From positions 62,001-126,000 of the forward strand of contig JAURVB010013838.1 of the NCBI GenBank assembly GCA_033002965.1: a DNA stretch of 64,000 nucleotides, read 5' to 3'. The position numbers and the translations under genes were made by a program. Origin of the DNA: Piper betle. Its lineage: Eukaryota; Streptophyta; Magnoliopsida; Piperales; Piperaceae. Under the pieces are notes generated by a model. It saw only the letters and a list, made by a program, of their open reading frames with translations, searched no databases and was not told the origin of the DNA. Below, piece after piece: positions 1 to 12,486 of the stretch. The first letter of the stretch is position 1, and the number at the start of each line of letters is the position of its first letter.

Positions 1-1171
1 GTAAACTGGGGATCCTGGGACCTGTGGGTTATGGGCCCACACGCTTCTGCTGCACAACTCTTATCTATGGTAAGGTTAAGGTCTCATGCAAATGGCAGGG
101 GATAAAATCCCTATGTAACATAATGGGTGGCCCAAAATATTGGTAGGTCTGTGGACTTGTCTCTAAGATCACCACAATTCACTATGCCACAGGTGATCAA
201 GCTGTGGAATAGTCAATCAATGACGAATCTCAAAAACGGCTCCTAATTGGCTCTAGTTTAATCAGCTAACAGTAGGCACGTGTTTCTCGATACCGTACTA
301 GTCACGCACTTCTAAACGGGCGGGGCTCAAACGACCCAAAGAACCACTGTCTCCCCTCAAGTCTACGGGGACTTATAGTGAGGTTTGACGCGTGTCTCGT
401 CCGCTCTTCAGTGGTGTGTGACCTGCCGTCCCGTACCGATTTGTAGTACTAATCTCAACTCACATGACTACTACCGCTGTGGTAGACTCTCAAGCAAGGC
501 TATAAATAAAGATGAGCATACACTGATATACTCCATCTGGTCCACTCTCATGTTGGGGTGAAATCCTCCTCGGAAGATCGATCTGCAAACATCTACCTAT
601 ACTGTAAACCCTAATCAGTACCATAGAGGTACCTCTATACTCGGGCAAGGCTCAATCCTATGGTTCAAGGTGAGAACCTAATCGTGCTGGCGAAACACAA
701 GGAAATCAATCTCTCTCTGAAAGACCCTTCCTCACTAACCCTCTATCCATGCCCCATACTAAGTCAACCTCCTATCGCTGGCTGGCCAATCGCTAAATGG
801 GTTAAACTACGCGTATGATCATCTACTAACCATCTGATCTATGTATGCTGGTTGTGACCCATGGATCATGCAGTCTACACAATCTGATCATTGTGACCGT
901 CTCATCTGGAGGTCACTCTGTCATGTTCCCTGACTCTGTCCATACGCATCCCTATGAGACTGTAACTAACAGTGTCTGATGGGGACATCTTGCAATATTC
1001 ATCTGACCCAATGATGTTAGGTCAAGACAATGATTGCAAGAGAACTGTGAAGTGGGATCCTATGCCATCTCATCCAAATAACCTCCGTTTTCCTTAACTC
1101 TTTTCTATTCTGCTGACTTCACTGTAACTATTCCTTGTTCCTCAACTCTAGTCCTACTAAACCTTAACTAA

Positions 1172-1462
1172 TCTACTCGGTCGGTGGATGAGCAATACAC
1201 GGACGGCGGTAGTGCATCTTCGGTCGGTGGTGGTACATCTCGAACGACGGTTGTGCACTCGGCGGTAGTTGTGTGACTCGGTCGGCGGTCGTGCAACTCG
1301 GTCGGTGGTTGTGCAACTCGGTCGGTGGTTGCGCACTCGGTCGGTGGTTGCGCACTCGGTCGGTGGTTGCGCACTCGGTCGGTGGTTGTGCACTCGGTCG
1401 GTGGTTGTGCACTCGGTCGGTGGTTGTGTACTCGGTCGGCGGTTGTGCAACTCTGTCGGTGA
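1172..1462. repeat. 19-bp minisatellite in retroelement leader
   Basis: About 14 head-to-tail units of a 19-20 bp motif with core CTCGGTCGGTGGTTG. The middle units (about 1331-1440) are almost identical with a 19-bp period. The left units are degenerate, and some units carry an extra A giving a 20-bp period. The array is GC-rich inside AT-rich DNA and creates long open frames on both strands that are not genes. Confidence 0.9.
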
Positions 1463-2422
1463 TAATTCTATCTAGATGCTAAATTCTGATCTGGATCATA
1501 TACATCATAAATCCACTCTACTATCTCTAACATATCTTGGCTGCTAACAACTAGGCTCAGGTTGTCCAACCATACGTGTCTAATCCAGAGGGGTTTGGAT
1601 CATGTGCTGACGCATATGATGGTAAATCTATGCTGAACTCACTGTAATCTCTTCAAATCTGGAGTGGCTACTTTCATCAGTGCTGACTGGCCTTCAATAG
1701 TAATCCTGATCTTTTCCTCATCATATCGAGACCTCTGTCTGGTAAAGTGAAGCCAAAACTGCTACCAGCAGGTCATAAACTAATGGAGGAGGGGATGTGG
1801 TGAAGTACCCATTGGACTGCCGATCCACCTCGCTACTCATCCTCATTCATCACTATCTTCTGGAAGTGGTCCATCTCATGTATCAACTAGCTTGCTAATA
1901 TCTCTATACTTCAAGCTCCTTATTATTACCCATTTTCTTTTTAACTCATTCCTATCATGTACACCATGTCCCATGGAAATAGGACTGATGTGGTGACATA
2001 CAAAGGACGGACACCTGGTCAACATCCAATCAATCCAAATCTCTTGTGCGATGGACAAAACTAGTGGGTCTCTAAGCCCATCGTGACAAGCCTGTCAGAT
2101 TCCTGCTGACGGCTACTGACATCCAAATCTGGTATAAGATTGGAACTTATACCCATTCTACCCCTACTAGCACTACACATACCTTGCTCACATCTAACTT
2201 ACCAACTGTCTGATATCATCCCATAGAAATGACCTGTCAACTCAACTAAGGTCAGTTCCACATAATTCTGATCCAGTCCTGAATACACTGTTATCCAAAC
2301 AACTTGTGAAGAAAATCTGCATCTAAAGAAAACATACGAAAACATACCTGCCAGCTGGACTCGGAGCAGTCTTTGCACACACATCACCTATAAAAGTATC
2401 ATACATCTTAATCGGCCGAGAG

Positions 2423-2436
2423 TGGCTCTGATACCA
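2423..2436 (-). other. Primer-binding site (initiator tRNA-Met type)
   Basis: On the minus strand the bases read TGGTATCAGAGCCA, the standard plant LTR-retrotransposon primer-binding site for initiator tRNA-Met. It follows four bases after the LTR end at 2441. This fixes the minus-strand orientation of the element. Confidence 0.85.
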
Positions 2437-2440
2437 ATGT

Positions 2441-5392
2441 TGTAACACCCCAAATCCGGTTCACGCTCGTGAACCGAACCGGCATGTTACAGGCCCCGGT
2501 TAGGTCGGCTAACCCGAACCTAACTCATGCGGATCCAATCTCGGCGTCTTAAGATGAAGATACGATCCATCATGAATGAATAAATACACAAAATCCTAAC
2601 ATGGTACTACATGAATGACATGCAAATTAAATTTCACACCATCACAATCACGATCAAAATTAATAAAAATTCTGAAATAAAACGGACAGAGTTTCCCCTA
2701 AAAATGCAATTAGGGGCCACCCTGTCAAAATACATATATACAAATATATATAGCATATATCAACAATTTCATTCACACACAATCTAATATACTATAAGCT
2801 CATTCTGGAACTTGGGTCCTAACCCATCATACTTTTGCTGCGCTACTCTGATCATTTCATTTCATGTCATTGTCATGCATCAAACATTTAATCATGTCAT
2901 TCACAATATAATAACATAATAATACAATATTAAACATTCAGAAATCTAACATGTGTGTGCACAAGACCTCATTGCTCCTCCGTCCAAGCTGGCTCATCCA
3001 TCTCGTGCTTATCACCTACATATAGTATAAGAAAAACGTCAGTAACAAGCGTTACTGGTCCGGAAAATAAAATAACTATAACAAACTGGCTATGAGAGCA
3101 AACTCTCATCTGAAAGAAAACATCATACTTCCTCAAGAACACTCTGAAGGGCACTACTGAGGAGCCACTGGGCTGCAGACCCGGTAGCATCCCGAACTTA
3201 CTGCTCTGCTGCTGGTACTGTGCTACTCTCAGCACTTCTTTTTCAGTACTTCTCGTGAAACTTTATCCTAAGCCCTCTCCTTACCTCCATATTTCTCCTG
3301 GCCTTGAGCACGAAGGCCGAGTACTCTCAGGCAGTCGCCTTTAGTACCCTTTGAACCACAAGTCCGGACATGCGCTGTACTAAACAGTACCCGTAAACCT
3401 CCACGTTCTCCGGGTGTGAGGAACTCAAACGCGGAGTTGTCAGGATCCCTCGGGAATGGAACAGTCCGCTGGCACTAATCCAGAGCCCGCTTTGACTGTC
3501 ACGGCATCCTCTGCATGGTACGTGCAGTCGGTTTCTCCATCTCTCGTCTCACTGAAAACTCGATAAAACTATATATATAGGCCTGGGAAGGGATTCATAT
3601 AATAGGCCCGAAGGCAACTTGTGGTGGATCTTGTTTTCGAAATCATCCTCGAGGGATCTCATCCTCGAGGGGTTATTAATCCGGAAATATTCGATTAAAT
3701 GGCCCGAGTTAAGTGGGATCCGATAAAACGCCACTTAACCCGCCCTGCAATAATAAAATAAACATACAATGGAAGAGCGTAAAACAAGACGAGTCCTAAA
3801 CGGACCTGGTAGAAGCTCCAAGCGTGTCATCGCGCCTAGGCGGCGAGCTCCTATTCCGTACCTACACATCAAAACTAAATACTAACGCCCGCTAACTAAA
3901 TGATGCATCAAACTCAACACAATTAAACACAGAATCATCATCAAAATAACCATCAAATAATTATAAGAGTAAATAATCCTAACTCAACTACTCATACCAT
4001 ATTTTATTCTGTTCTTCTAAGTTGCATCGTACTAGTTTAACATGTTCATACACAATTCATCTCATTAGATCACTTCATTCACTAATAATCTCATCATGCA
4101 CATCTTTACTTTATTCATGGTCAAGACATTAATCATGATAATTAATTAACCCTAGCATGCTATGCTAACAATTATCATCAATTTTAAATAAATCAATCGG
4201 AGGTAATTATACCTCACGTCGTCGGCAATCGGCGACGGCTAGGGTTCCGTCGCGCGTCTCGGAGCTCAAATTCGGCGCTCATCGGCGTCCGAAGCTCGAT
4301 TGGGCTCCACTGGGTGAGCCCCGCGGAAGATCCGGTGAATTCCGGAGAATTCCAGAAATTCCGATTTTCCGGCGGTTTTCCGGGAGCCACTGGCGGTTTT
4401 CCGGCGACTTCCGGTGGTTTTCCGGCAACAATCGCCGGCGGCGTCTACTAGCTGGATAGGGGTCATATAGGGTACCATTGGAACCGGCTCGGCGAGCCCG
4501 ACACATCCACGACGTCCACATGGTCGGCCGAGGCGGTGGCTCGCCGGAAAAAGGCTAAACAGAGCCGGCGGCGATGGGTCGCTAGATCCGGCCGGCCACG
4601 GTGGCGACGGCCTCCGTTCCAGTCGGGGAAGGCAGCTGAGGGGTCGAGGACGTCGAGCCGACCACCTGATCGTGGTGGCGACGGTCGGCGGCGGCGCGAT
4701 CGGCGACGCGACCAAAACCTTGCCGCGGCGCTACGCACGGCGATTCCGGCGTCACGGCGGCCCGATTGGGGCCGGACTTGGTCGGGGCAGCATGGCGACG
4801 CCGTGGCTGGGCCGGGCGGCGTCGAACGGCGGCCAGGCGGCGTCGGCCGTGGCGGCGGTGGCGCGCGAACAGGGGCGGCGCGCGGCAATGTTCGTGGGGA
4901 AGAAAAGGTCGGGGAAGAGGAAGAAAAGGGCTGGTGGCAATTTCGTAAATAATACTTGACTCGTCTCCGGCTCGAGTCAAGTATAATAACTAAGTCGTAT
5001 TAAATCCTAAAAAATTCATAAAAATCGGGAAAAATCCCGTAAAATCAAACAACACCACAATATTATAATGATATGCTCTATGACTAACAACCCACCCAGA
5101 CTGCCCGAACGCGTCCTAACGCGGTAAACGGCCTAATACTAATTCTACGATCCACTATATATAAAAATAATAAAAAATGACTGGCATACTCTCATATATC
5201 TGATAACTCATTCTGTTCTGCTGTGTTCATGACGTTATCATCATATACTTGGGTACGCATGACCCTCATAGCTCATACACGCGACTGGCATCGGCTCGGT
5301 ACACGTGTCCTGAAACTGACTCAACTCGAAAAATAACGGTCGACCCGACCGGTTCTGAATATAAAACCCTAACTCGAATCGTGGGTTTTACA
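2441..5392 (-). repeat. Complete gypsy-type LTR
   Basis: The LTR has the termini TGTAACACCC at the plus-strand left edge and GGGTTTTACA at the right edge, giving TG...CA ends with a short terminal inverted repeat. Length is about 2.95 kb, long but known for plant gypsy LTRs. It contains a GC-rich block (about 4260-4960) embedded in AT-rich DNA that yields overlapping arginine/proline-rich ORFs on both strands; I treat those as shadows. The primer-binding site at 2423-2436 marks it as the 5' LTR of a minus-strand element. Confidence 0.75.
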
Positions 5393-7265
5393 CGTGCAGT
5401 CGATTTCTCCATCTCTCGTCTCATAGAAACGCGAAAACTATATATATATATAGGCTTGGGTAGGGAGTTATATAATAGGCCCGAAGGCAACTTTTGGTGG
5501 ATCTTGTTTTCGAAATCAACCTCGAGGGATCTCATCCTCGAGGGGTTATTAATCCGGAAAATGTTCGGTTAAATGGCCCGAGTTAAGTGGGATCCGATAA
5601 AACGCCACTTAACCCGTCCTGCAGACAATAAATCAAACATACAATAGAAAAGATCATAAAAATCAGAGAGAAGTCCTAACGGACCTGGTAGAAGCTCCAA
5701 GCGTGTCATCGCGCCTAGGCGGCGAGCTCCTACTCCGTACCTACACATCAAAACTAAATACTAACGCCCACTAACTACATGATGCATCAAAATCAATGAA
5801 TCACACACAATGCAACCACAAAATCATCCATCAAAATAACAATCAAATAATTATAAGAGTAAATAATCCTAACTCAAACTATTCATACCATATTTTATTC
5901 TGTTCTTCTAAGTTGCATCGTACTCGATTAACATGCTCATACCCAATTCATCTCATTAGATCACTTACTTCATTCACTAATAATCTCATCATGCACATCT
6001 TTACTTTATTCATAGTCAAGACATTAATCATGATAATTAATCAACCCTAGCATGCTATGCTAACAATTATCATCAATTTTAAATAAATCAATCGGAGGTA
6101 ATTATACCTCACGTTGTCGACAATCGGCGACGGTTAGGGTTCCGTCGCGTGTCTCGGAACTCAAATTCGGCGCTCATCGGCGTCCGAAGCTCGATCGGGC
6201 TCGACTGGGTGAGCCCCGCGGAAGATCCGGTGAATTCCAGTGAATTCCAGAAATTCCGATTTTCGCGGTTTTCCGGCAGCTGCTGGCGGTTTTCCGGCGG
6301 CTTCCGGTGGTTTCCCGGCGACAATCGCCGGCGGCGTCTACTGGCCGGAAAGTGGTCGTGTTGGGTACCCTCGGAACCGGCTCGGCGAGCCCGACTCATC
6401 TACGAGGTCGACGCGGCCAACGGAGGTGGCGGCTCGCCGAAAAATGCATAAAACAGAGTCGGCGGTGATGGTGGCTAGATCCGGCCGGCCACGGCGGCGA
6501 TGGCCTCCGTTCCGGTCGGGGAAGGTCGCTGGAAGGCTGAGGGTGCTGAGGCGACCGACCGATCGCGGCGGCGCTGGTCGCCGGCGGCGGAATCGGCGAC
6601 GGAAGCGCAACGCGGGCGCGGCGTCGCGGCGTGGCTTCCTCGCGTCGCGGCGGTCCGATGGGGGCCGGACCTGGTCGGGGCAGCACGGCAACGTCGTCGC
6701 GGGGCTAGGCGGCGACTATCGGCGGCCGGGCGGCGCCGGCAGCGGCGGCGATGCGCACAAGGGCGGCGTCGGGCAAGGGTTTGGGGAAGAAAAGAAGGGC
6801 GCGGATGAAATAGCTGGGTGGCAGTTTCGTAAATATTACTTGACTCGTCTCCGGCTCGAGTCAAGAATAATAATTAATCGCCGTAAATTCCAAAAAAATC
6901 GGGAAAAATCCCATAAAATCAAACAAACACCAAAACATCAAAATGATATGCTCTAGAACTATCAACCCACCCAAAATGCCCGCAACGCGTCCTAACGCGA
7001 TAAACGGCCTAAAACTAGTTCTACGATCCACTATATATAATAATAAAAAAATAACTGCATACTCTCATATATTCTGATAACTCATTCTGTTCTGCTGTGT
7101 TCATGACGTTATCATCATATACTTGGGTACGCATGACCCTCATAGCTCATACACGTGACTGGCGTCGGCTCAATACACGTGTTCTGAAACTGACTCGAAT
7201 CGAAAATAACGGTCGAACCGACTGGTTCTGAATATAAAACCCTGACTCGAATCGTGGGTTTTACA
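5393..7265 (-). repeat. Truncated second LTR copy in tandem
   Basis: This is a near copy of 3521-5392 with an offset of about 1872 bp throughout, including the GC-rich block (about 6110-6860) and the GGGTTTTACA terminus at 7265. It lacks the counterpart of 2441-3520, so it is a truncated LTR joined directly to the edge of the complete one. A polypurine tract follows at 7266-7279, so in minus-strand terms this copy was a 3' LTR. Confidence 0.75.
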
Positions 7266-7279
7266 ATCTTCCTCCTTAT
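7266..7279 (-). other. Polypurine tract
   Basis: On the minus strand the sequence is ATAAGGAGGAAGAT directly before the LTR start TGTAAAACCC, preceded by a CGAGGACGAAATTTTA stretch that is typical of the 3' end of plant gypsy elements. It is the expected plus-strand priming site for the LTR copy ending at 7265. Confidence 0.7.
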
Positions 7280-7861
7280 AAAATTTCGTCCTCGAAATTT
7301 CAACTCAAGGAAATAAGGAAAATACAAGAAATTGTATATGGGATATTTGTTCTCAAATCAAGGTCCCCTTTTGGTAAAATATCAAATGAAGAAAATGAAG
7401 TTACAAAAGGTTATAATTTTAGAAATTTCCAAATAAAGATATTTTTATAACCTTTTTCAGTTTTATGTTTGGGATTATTAAATTCAAATTATGGTTCAAT
7501 TATTATTAATATTTTAGAATTTATTAATGACTACAATATACGGCCAAAGTAGCCTCTTTTGTAGAAATTAATTTATTTTAAAATATTAAGACAGTTATGG
7601 GTATATGATTCATGTGAATATTAATCTGCATAAAAGAAGGTTAATATTTGACAAAATTATATATTCATTTGTGGTAATAAATATGAGATAATTATTAATC
7701 TTCCATGTGGATAATAAATCTGCCCAAATGAAGGTTTATTGTTTGATAAGATTTATTGTCCATACTTGATTACTGCACTGAGAGTACCACTTACAAATTA
7801 ATATTCCTGTCCAAAGTATATGTTGATGGGACTAAGTAATGTTTGAATTATTAATCTTATT

Positions 7862-8618
7862 ATGGGCATGTTGTTTTGGTTTAATCAATCTGCTTATATT
7901 ATTTCTGCCAACATAAATTTAGTTCCAATGTTTAAAGATAATTTTAAAGATTGGAAAGAAAGTGTGATGATCATTCTCGGCTACATAGATCTTGACCTTG
8001 CATTAAGAACTGAACAACCTGCTTCTCTTACAGACAAAAGCTCGATTGAGGAAAAATGGGACATTGATAAATGGGAATATTCAAATTGCATGAGTCTTAT
8101 GATCATGAAGAGTGAGATTTTAGAAACCTTCAGGGGGATGTGTCTGAAAAGGTTACTACATTCGGTGAGTTTCTTAAAGAAATTAAAAAACATTTTATAA
8201 AAAACGATAAGGCTGAAACAAGTACGCTTTTGACGAACTGATTTCAATGAAGTTTAAAGGCAAAACAAGTATAAGAGAGTACATCTTAGAGATGTCAAAT
8301 ATTGCTTCAAAACTAAAAGTATTATGGTTAGAGCTATCTGAAGATTTACTCGTGCATTTAGTTTTAATTTCTCTTCCGGCAAAATTCAGTCAATTCAAGG
8401 TCAATTACAACTGTCAAAGGGACAAATTGACTCTTAATAAGCTCATTTCTTATTGTGTGCATAAAGAAGAAAGGTTGAAGCAAGAACAGGCTGAAAGTGC
8501 TCACTTGGCTAGTACCTATACGGACAAAAATAAGAAAAGAAAGAGGGCTAAGGAAGTTGTTAATAGTTCTCACAAGCAACCGCAAAAGAAAGAAAATCAA
8601 GCCTCTTGCTATTTCTAA
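7862..8618 (+). pseudogene. Copia gag remnant (element 1)
   Basis: Two overlapping frames (7862-8200 and 8247-8618) carry a UBN2/Retrotran_gag-type protein. The first has the motif FKDWKESVMIILGYIDLDLA and the second the motif KLTLNKLISYCVHKEERLK, both of the kind seen in copia gag. A frameshift near 8140-8250 separates them, and the expected CCHC zinc knuckle is not recognisable after the basic KKRKRAKE segment. The same opening segment recurs at 13883 in element 2 with clear similarity. Confidence 0.8.
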
Positions 8619-8999
8619 GGTTAATTTAGTTTCCAGTACCAATATATACTTGGTGGCTAGATTCAGGTGCTACTACTCACATAAGTGTGTCAATGCAGGG
8701 TTGCCTAAGTTGCTGAAAGCCAAATGATGCTGAAAGATTCATCTATGTGGGTGATGGCAAATCACTTGTAGTTGAAACAATAAGGATTTTTAGATTATTA
8801 TTAAAGACCGGATATTATTTGGATTTGAAAGAGATATATATAGTACTGTCTTTTAGACAAAATTTAGTTTTTATTTATATATTGGACAAATTTGGTTACT
8901 CTTGTTCATTTAGAAATAATAAGTTTAGTCTTTTTTCTAGATTCAAATATTGTGGGCACGGGTTCCTTGTCTTTTTATGATAATTTATATTTACTTGAT

Positions 9000-9650
9000 A
9001 CTACTATTACATCTTTTAATGAAACTTTGCATGAAGGTTTAAGAGGCATAAAGAGAAAATTAACCAATGAGAATTCTGCTTTACTCTGGCATAAGCGTTT
9101 AAAATACATTTCTAAACAAAGAATTGTACGACTTATGTCAGATAAAATTCTTGATTCTCTTAATTTATAAGAGGAGACTAGGTGCCAATAGATCTTCAAG
9201 CGTCTTAGAACTAATACATTCGAACATTTGTAGGCCATTTCCTACGACTTCTTTGAATAGTCAACAATATTTTATTACGTTCATAAACAATTGTTCTCGT
9301 TATGGTTACCTTTATCTCATTCATGAGAAGTCTCAAGCATTGGACGTGTTTAAGGCATATAAGGCTGAAGTTGAAAACCAACTTGAAAAAACTATTAAGG
9401 CTATCAAATCTGACCGTGGTGGTGAATACTATCATAGATATGATGGATCAAATGTACAACATCCAGGACCATTTACCAAATTCCTAGAAAAGTGCGGAAT
9501 TGTCCCATAATACACAATGTCAGGTACTCCTAGCATGAGTGGTGTTGCTAAGAGACGAAACCAAATATTAAAAGACATGGTGAGAAGTATAATTGCTCAT
9601 ACTACTTTACCTGATTCACTCTGGGTGTGGCACTAAAGATAACAACATAT
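9000..9650 (+). pseudogene. Copia GAG-pre-integrase and integrase remnant
   Basis: The frame at 8892-9170 ends with a GAG-pre-integrase segment (LLWHKRLKYISKQRIVRL). The frame at 9124-9510 then carries the integrase catalytic core: LIHSNICRPF, FITFINNCSRYGYLYLIHEK and the KSDRGGEYY motif holding the second catalytic Asp and the following Glu-type context. The core is interrupted by a stop at about 9508-9510, after which integrase-like sequence continues in the same region (MSGVAKRRN-type reading) with further damage. Confidence 0.85.
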
Positions 9651-10062
9651 CTTCTTACTAAAGTACCAACAAAGAGAACAATTAAAACCCCTTATAGGCT
9701 AAATGAAAGGAAACTGGACTCAAGAACAGTTAGCAGTTATTTTGTTGGGTACTCTGAACAGTCTAGAGGGTATAAGTTTTATGATACCACAATAAGGTAA
9801 TTCTTTGAGATGGAAAATGCCTAGTTCTTTGAGGATGTTGAGTTTCGAGGGGGAAAAGAAGTTAGAGACTTTGTCTTTAAAGAAGAATCTGATTCCCTTC
9901 CCATGATTGATCTTGACAATAATTAGGATCATATTACTGATGTTGTTCAAAAAACAATATTAGAATTACAAGACAATGTCGAGAATCTCCCTAATCAAGT
10001 TATACCTGAAGAGCAAACTCAACAACCTCAAGAGAAAAGCCATTAAGGACTTCTAATTCTCA

Positions 10063-10930
10063 AAAGTAGATTGATGCCATGAATGTAGAGATGAAGTCCA
10101 TGAAAGCTAATGACGTTTGGGATCTTGTTCCATTGCCTGAAGGTGCGAAACCTATTTGTTGTAAATAGATATTTAAAACCAAGAGGGATTCAAAAGGTGA
10201 TGTAGAAAGATATAAGGCTCGTCTTGTTACAAAGGGTTTTACTCAAAAGGAAGGCATCAATTATAATGAGACTTTCTCTCCAGTTTCATCGAAAGACTCA
10301 TTCAGAATAATTATGGCATTAGTGGCACACTTTGACCTTGAGTTATATCAGATGGATGTAAAGACTGTGTTTCTAAATGATGACATTGATGAAACAATTT
10401 ATATGGTGCAACCAGAAAACTTTGTATTGGGAGATTCAAAGAATATGGTTTGCAAATTAAAAATCCATCCACGGACTTAAGCAGGCTTCTCGTCAATGGT
10501 ATTACAAATTTTATCAAGTGATTCTCACGTTTGGTTTTGAGATAAATGTTATTGATGATTGTATATACCATAAATTTAGTGGGACTAAATATATTTTTCT
10601 GGTTTTATATGTTAACGATATATTGCTTGCCAGTAATGATATAAGTTTCTTGCACGAACCAAGAGATTTTTATCAAAGAAATTTGAAATGAAAGATCTTG
10701 AAAATACGTCTTTTGTATTAAGAATTCAAATACATCGGGATCGCCTTCGATGTTTACTTGGATTATCACAAAAGACTTATATAGAAAAAGTGCTTAAGAG
10801 ATTTGGCATGCAAGGTTGTAATCCAGTAGATATCGTGTTTATAAAGGAGATAAATTTAGTCTCAATCAATGCCCTAAAAATGACACAGAAGGAAAGGAAA
10901 TGCAAAAGATTCCCTATGCTTCAACAGTAG
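10063..10930 (+). pseudogene. Copia reverse transcriptase remnant
   Basis: Broken frames read the copia reverse-transcriptase order: a start like MNVEMKSMKANDVWDLV, then YKARLVTKGFTQKEGINY, ETFSPVS, a DVKTVFLNDDI segment in which the usual Ala is Val, and LYVNDILL, where the usual YVDD catalytic box reads YVND. The change at the catalytic Asp plus frameshifts near 10170 and 10480 mean no active enzyme. The last readable part is 10688-10930. Confidence 0.85.
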
Positions 10931-11150
10931 GAAGTCTTATGTATGCTTAAGTATGTACCCGTCCAGATATTGCGTATATTGTTAGAACATTGGGCAAATA
11001 TTTAAGTAATCCAGGATTGGATTATTGCAAAAGATTCCCTATGCTTCAACAGTAGGAAGTTTTATGCATGCTTAAGTATGTACCCGTCCAGATATTGCGT
11101 ATATTGTTAGAACATTGGGCAAATATTTAAGTAATCCGGGATTGGATCAT
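10901..11150 (+). repeat. 125-bp direct tandem duplication inside pol
   Basis: Two adjacent copies (10901-11025 and 11026-11150), both beginning TGCAAAAGATTCCC, differ at only a few bases. The duplicated part spans the reverse transcriptase to RNase H linker (the RPDIAYIV region). The matching place in element 2 (about 14144-14250) has a single copy, so the duplication is specific to element 1. Confidence 0.9.
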
Positions 11151-11710
11151 TGGAAAGCAGCTAATAAAGTTATAAGGTATCTTCAGAGAACAAAACATTA
11201 CATGCTTACATGTCAGAAGTCAGATCAACTTGAAATCATTGGGTATTCTAATTTCGATTTTGGTGGATGTCAAGCTATGTCTACCTACTTGCTGGAGGAG
11301 CTATTTCTTGGAAGAGTGCTAAGCAAACACTCATAGCTTCTTCCCCCATGGCAGCTAAATATATAGCTTGTTATGAGGCATCCAATCAAGGAATATGGTT
11401 GCGGAATTTTGTCACAGGGTTGTGCATTGTTGATAATATTGAAAGACCACTTAAGTTATTTTATGACAATTAGTCTGCAATATCATATTCAAATAACAAC
11501 AGGAGCTCATCTAAATCAAAACATATAGAGATCAAGTTCCTTGTTGTGAAAGAAAGAGTTTAGAGTGATAAAGTTTATGTAAAGTCTCTATAGAGCATAT
11601 TGGGACAAACTCTATGGTTGCATATCCTTTTACTAAAAGCTTACCACCCAAGGTCTTTCATGAACATGTTGCTCATCTTGGTGATGTATCATTTGATAAT
11701 ATGTTACTTT
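11115..11710 (+). pseudogene. Copia RNase H remnant (element 1)
   Basis: The frames 11115-11336 and 11267-11473 carry copia RNase H: GKYLSNPGLDHWKAANKVIR, then AGGAISWKSAKQTLIASS and ERPLKLFYDN. A deletion removes the QDSRRSTSGY-type segment that is present in element 2 and shifts the frame near 11270. The DNQSA box reads DN then a stop (TAG at about 11471). Closing sequence equivalent to PLTKSLPPK lies near 11620-11655. Confidence 0.85.
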
Positions 11711-12047
11711 AGTGGGGGTTTGTATTGAATTGCAGCATTTGGTTTATGTTTCACTCTGTTTTGGTGATCTCATCAAGTTGGACCAGTTGAAAATAGGCAT
11801 GTTTAGATCAAATTACATGTAATTTTCATGCTACACATCTATACTTGATCTATGTCATTTAATTATATTGATGTATGTGACCTTGGATGGATTTAGTTAC
11901 AAGATATGTAACAAAAGTCGCCTTGATCCTATCTATGTTAACATAATTAATAGACGAGATTGTTATTTTGGAATAATAGCGTATATTATTTTGAAGCTCA
12001 TAAGGCAATATATAATTATCTTTATATATATAGTCCAAGTGGGAAAT

Positions 12048-12486
12048 TGTTAGATTTTGGACGTATGTTTACAAGTATACAAATGTATCATATGTCATTA
12101 ATAAGGTTTGGGCCTAAATTAAATTGATCTATTAAAGTTAAGGTTAAGGGGCCATTAATATTTAAGATAAATATGTGGAGATATCATATATTTAAAATGA
12201 GTTTGGATAAATATGTGTAGATACTGTTTTTGTAATCTCTAATTTATGGTGGGTTAGATTAAAATTATGATAAATACGATTATAAGAATAAATACGGTTA
12301 TGGTCCCTTAACAAAAGTGTAATCAACTTGTAACATAATATTATTATACCAGATATCACTGACTAACTACAATACTGTTAAAGCTGTGGGGGAGAGACGG
12401 GGCGTGGTAAAAATGAGTAATGTTGAGAGTAATTGGCGAAAAAGCGCACAGGAAGAAGTTGCTCATAAAAGATACCTGGATTTACA
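12048..12486 (+). repeat. Copia LTR copy A (3' LTR of element 1, decayed)
   Basis: It starts TGTTAGATTTTGGAC directly after a polypurine tract, as expected for a 3' LTR. It resembles copy B (12487-12909) at an offset of about 439 bp through the CCTAAATTAAATTGATCTA block and a later GGTTATGGTCC-type block. Similarity fades after about 12330 and I could not find an intact CA end, so its right part is either diverged or replaced. Confidence 0.65.

Larger units (their letters stand above)
1..2436 (-). mobile_element. Ty3/gypsy-type element, internal leader (partial)
   Basis: On the minus strand this stretch lies immediately downstream of an LTR end and a primer-binding site (2423-2436), so it is the 5' internal region of an LTR retrotransposon that runs off the left edge of the window. 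I see no ORF with retroviral protein character; the ORFs present are short and mostly translations of a GC-rich minisatellite. A long non-coding leader, or a non-autonomous derivative, would fit. Family assignment rests on the LTR termini and polypurine tract, not on protein evidence. Confidence 0.6.
7380..12047 (+). mobile_element. Degenerate Ty1/copia element 1
   Basis: Plus-strand copia retrotransposon body in the order leader, gag, GAG-pre-integrase, integrase, reverse transcriptase, RNase H, a non-coding 3' stretch and a polypurine tract (AGTGGGAAA, 12039-12047). The pol order with integrase before reverse transcriptase defines the copia superfamily. Multiple stops and frameshifts break every domain, so it is dead. 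The 5' LTR and primer-binding site are missing: homology to the leader of the second element starts near 7380, just after gypsy-type sequence. Confidence 0.9.

Noticed and set aside
1157..1482. Repetitive TDRVHNHRPS-type and VGGCALGRWL-type ORFs
   Set aside because: Direct translations of the 19-bp minisatellite on either strand, not proteins under selection.
4266..4980. Several overlapping Arg/Pro/Gly-rich ORFs on both strands, repeated at 6109-6956
   Set aside because: They lie in a GC-rich block of a duplicated LTR, appear in all frames and show no domain character; treated as composition artefacts.
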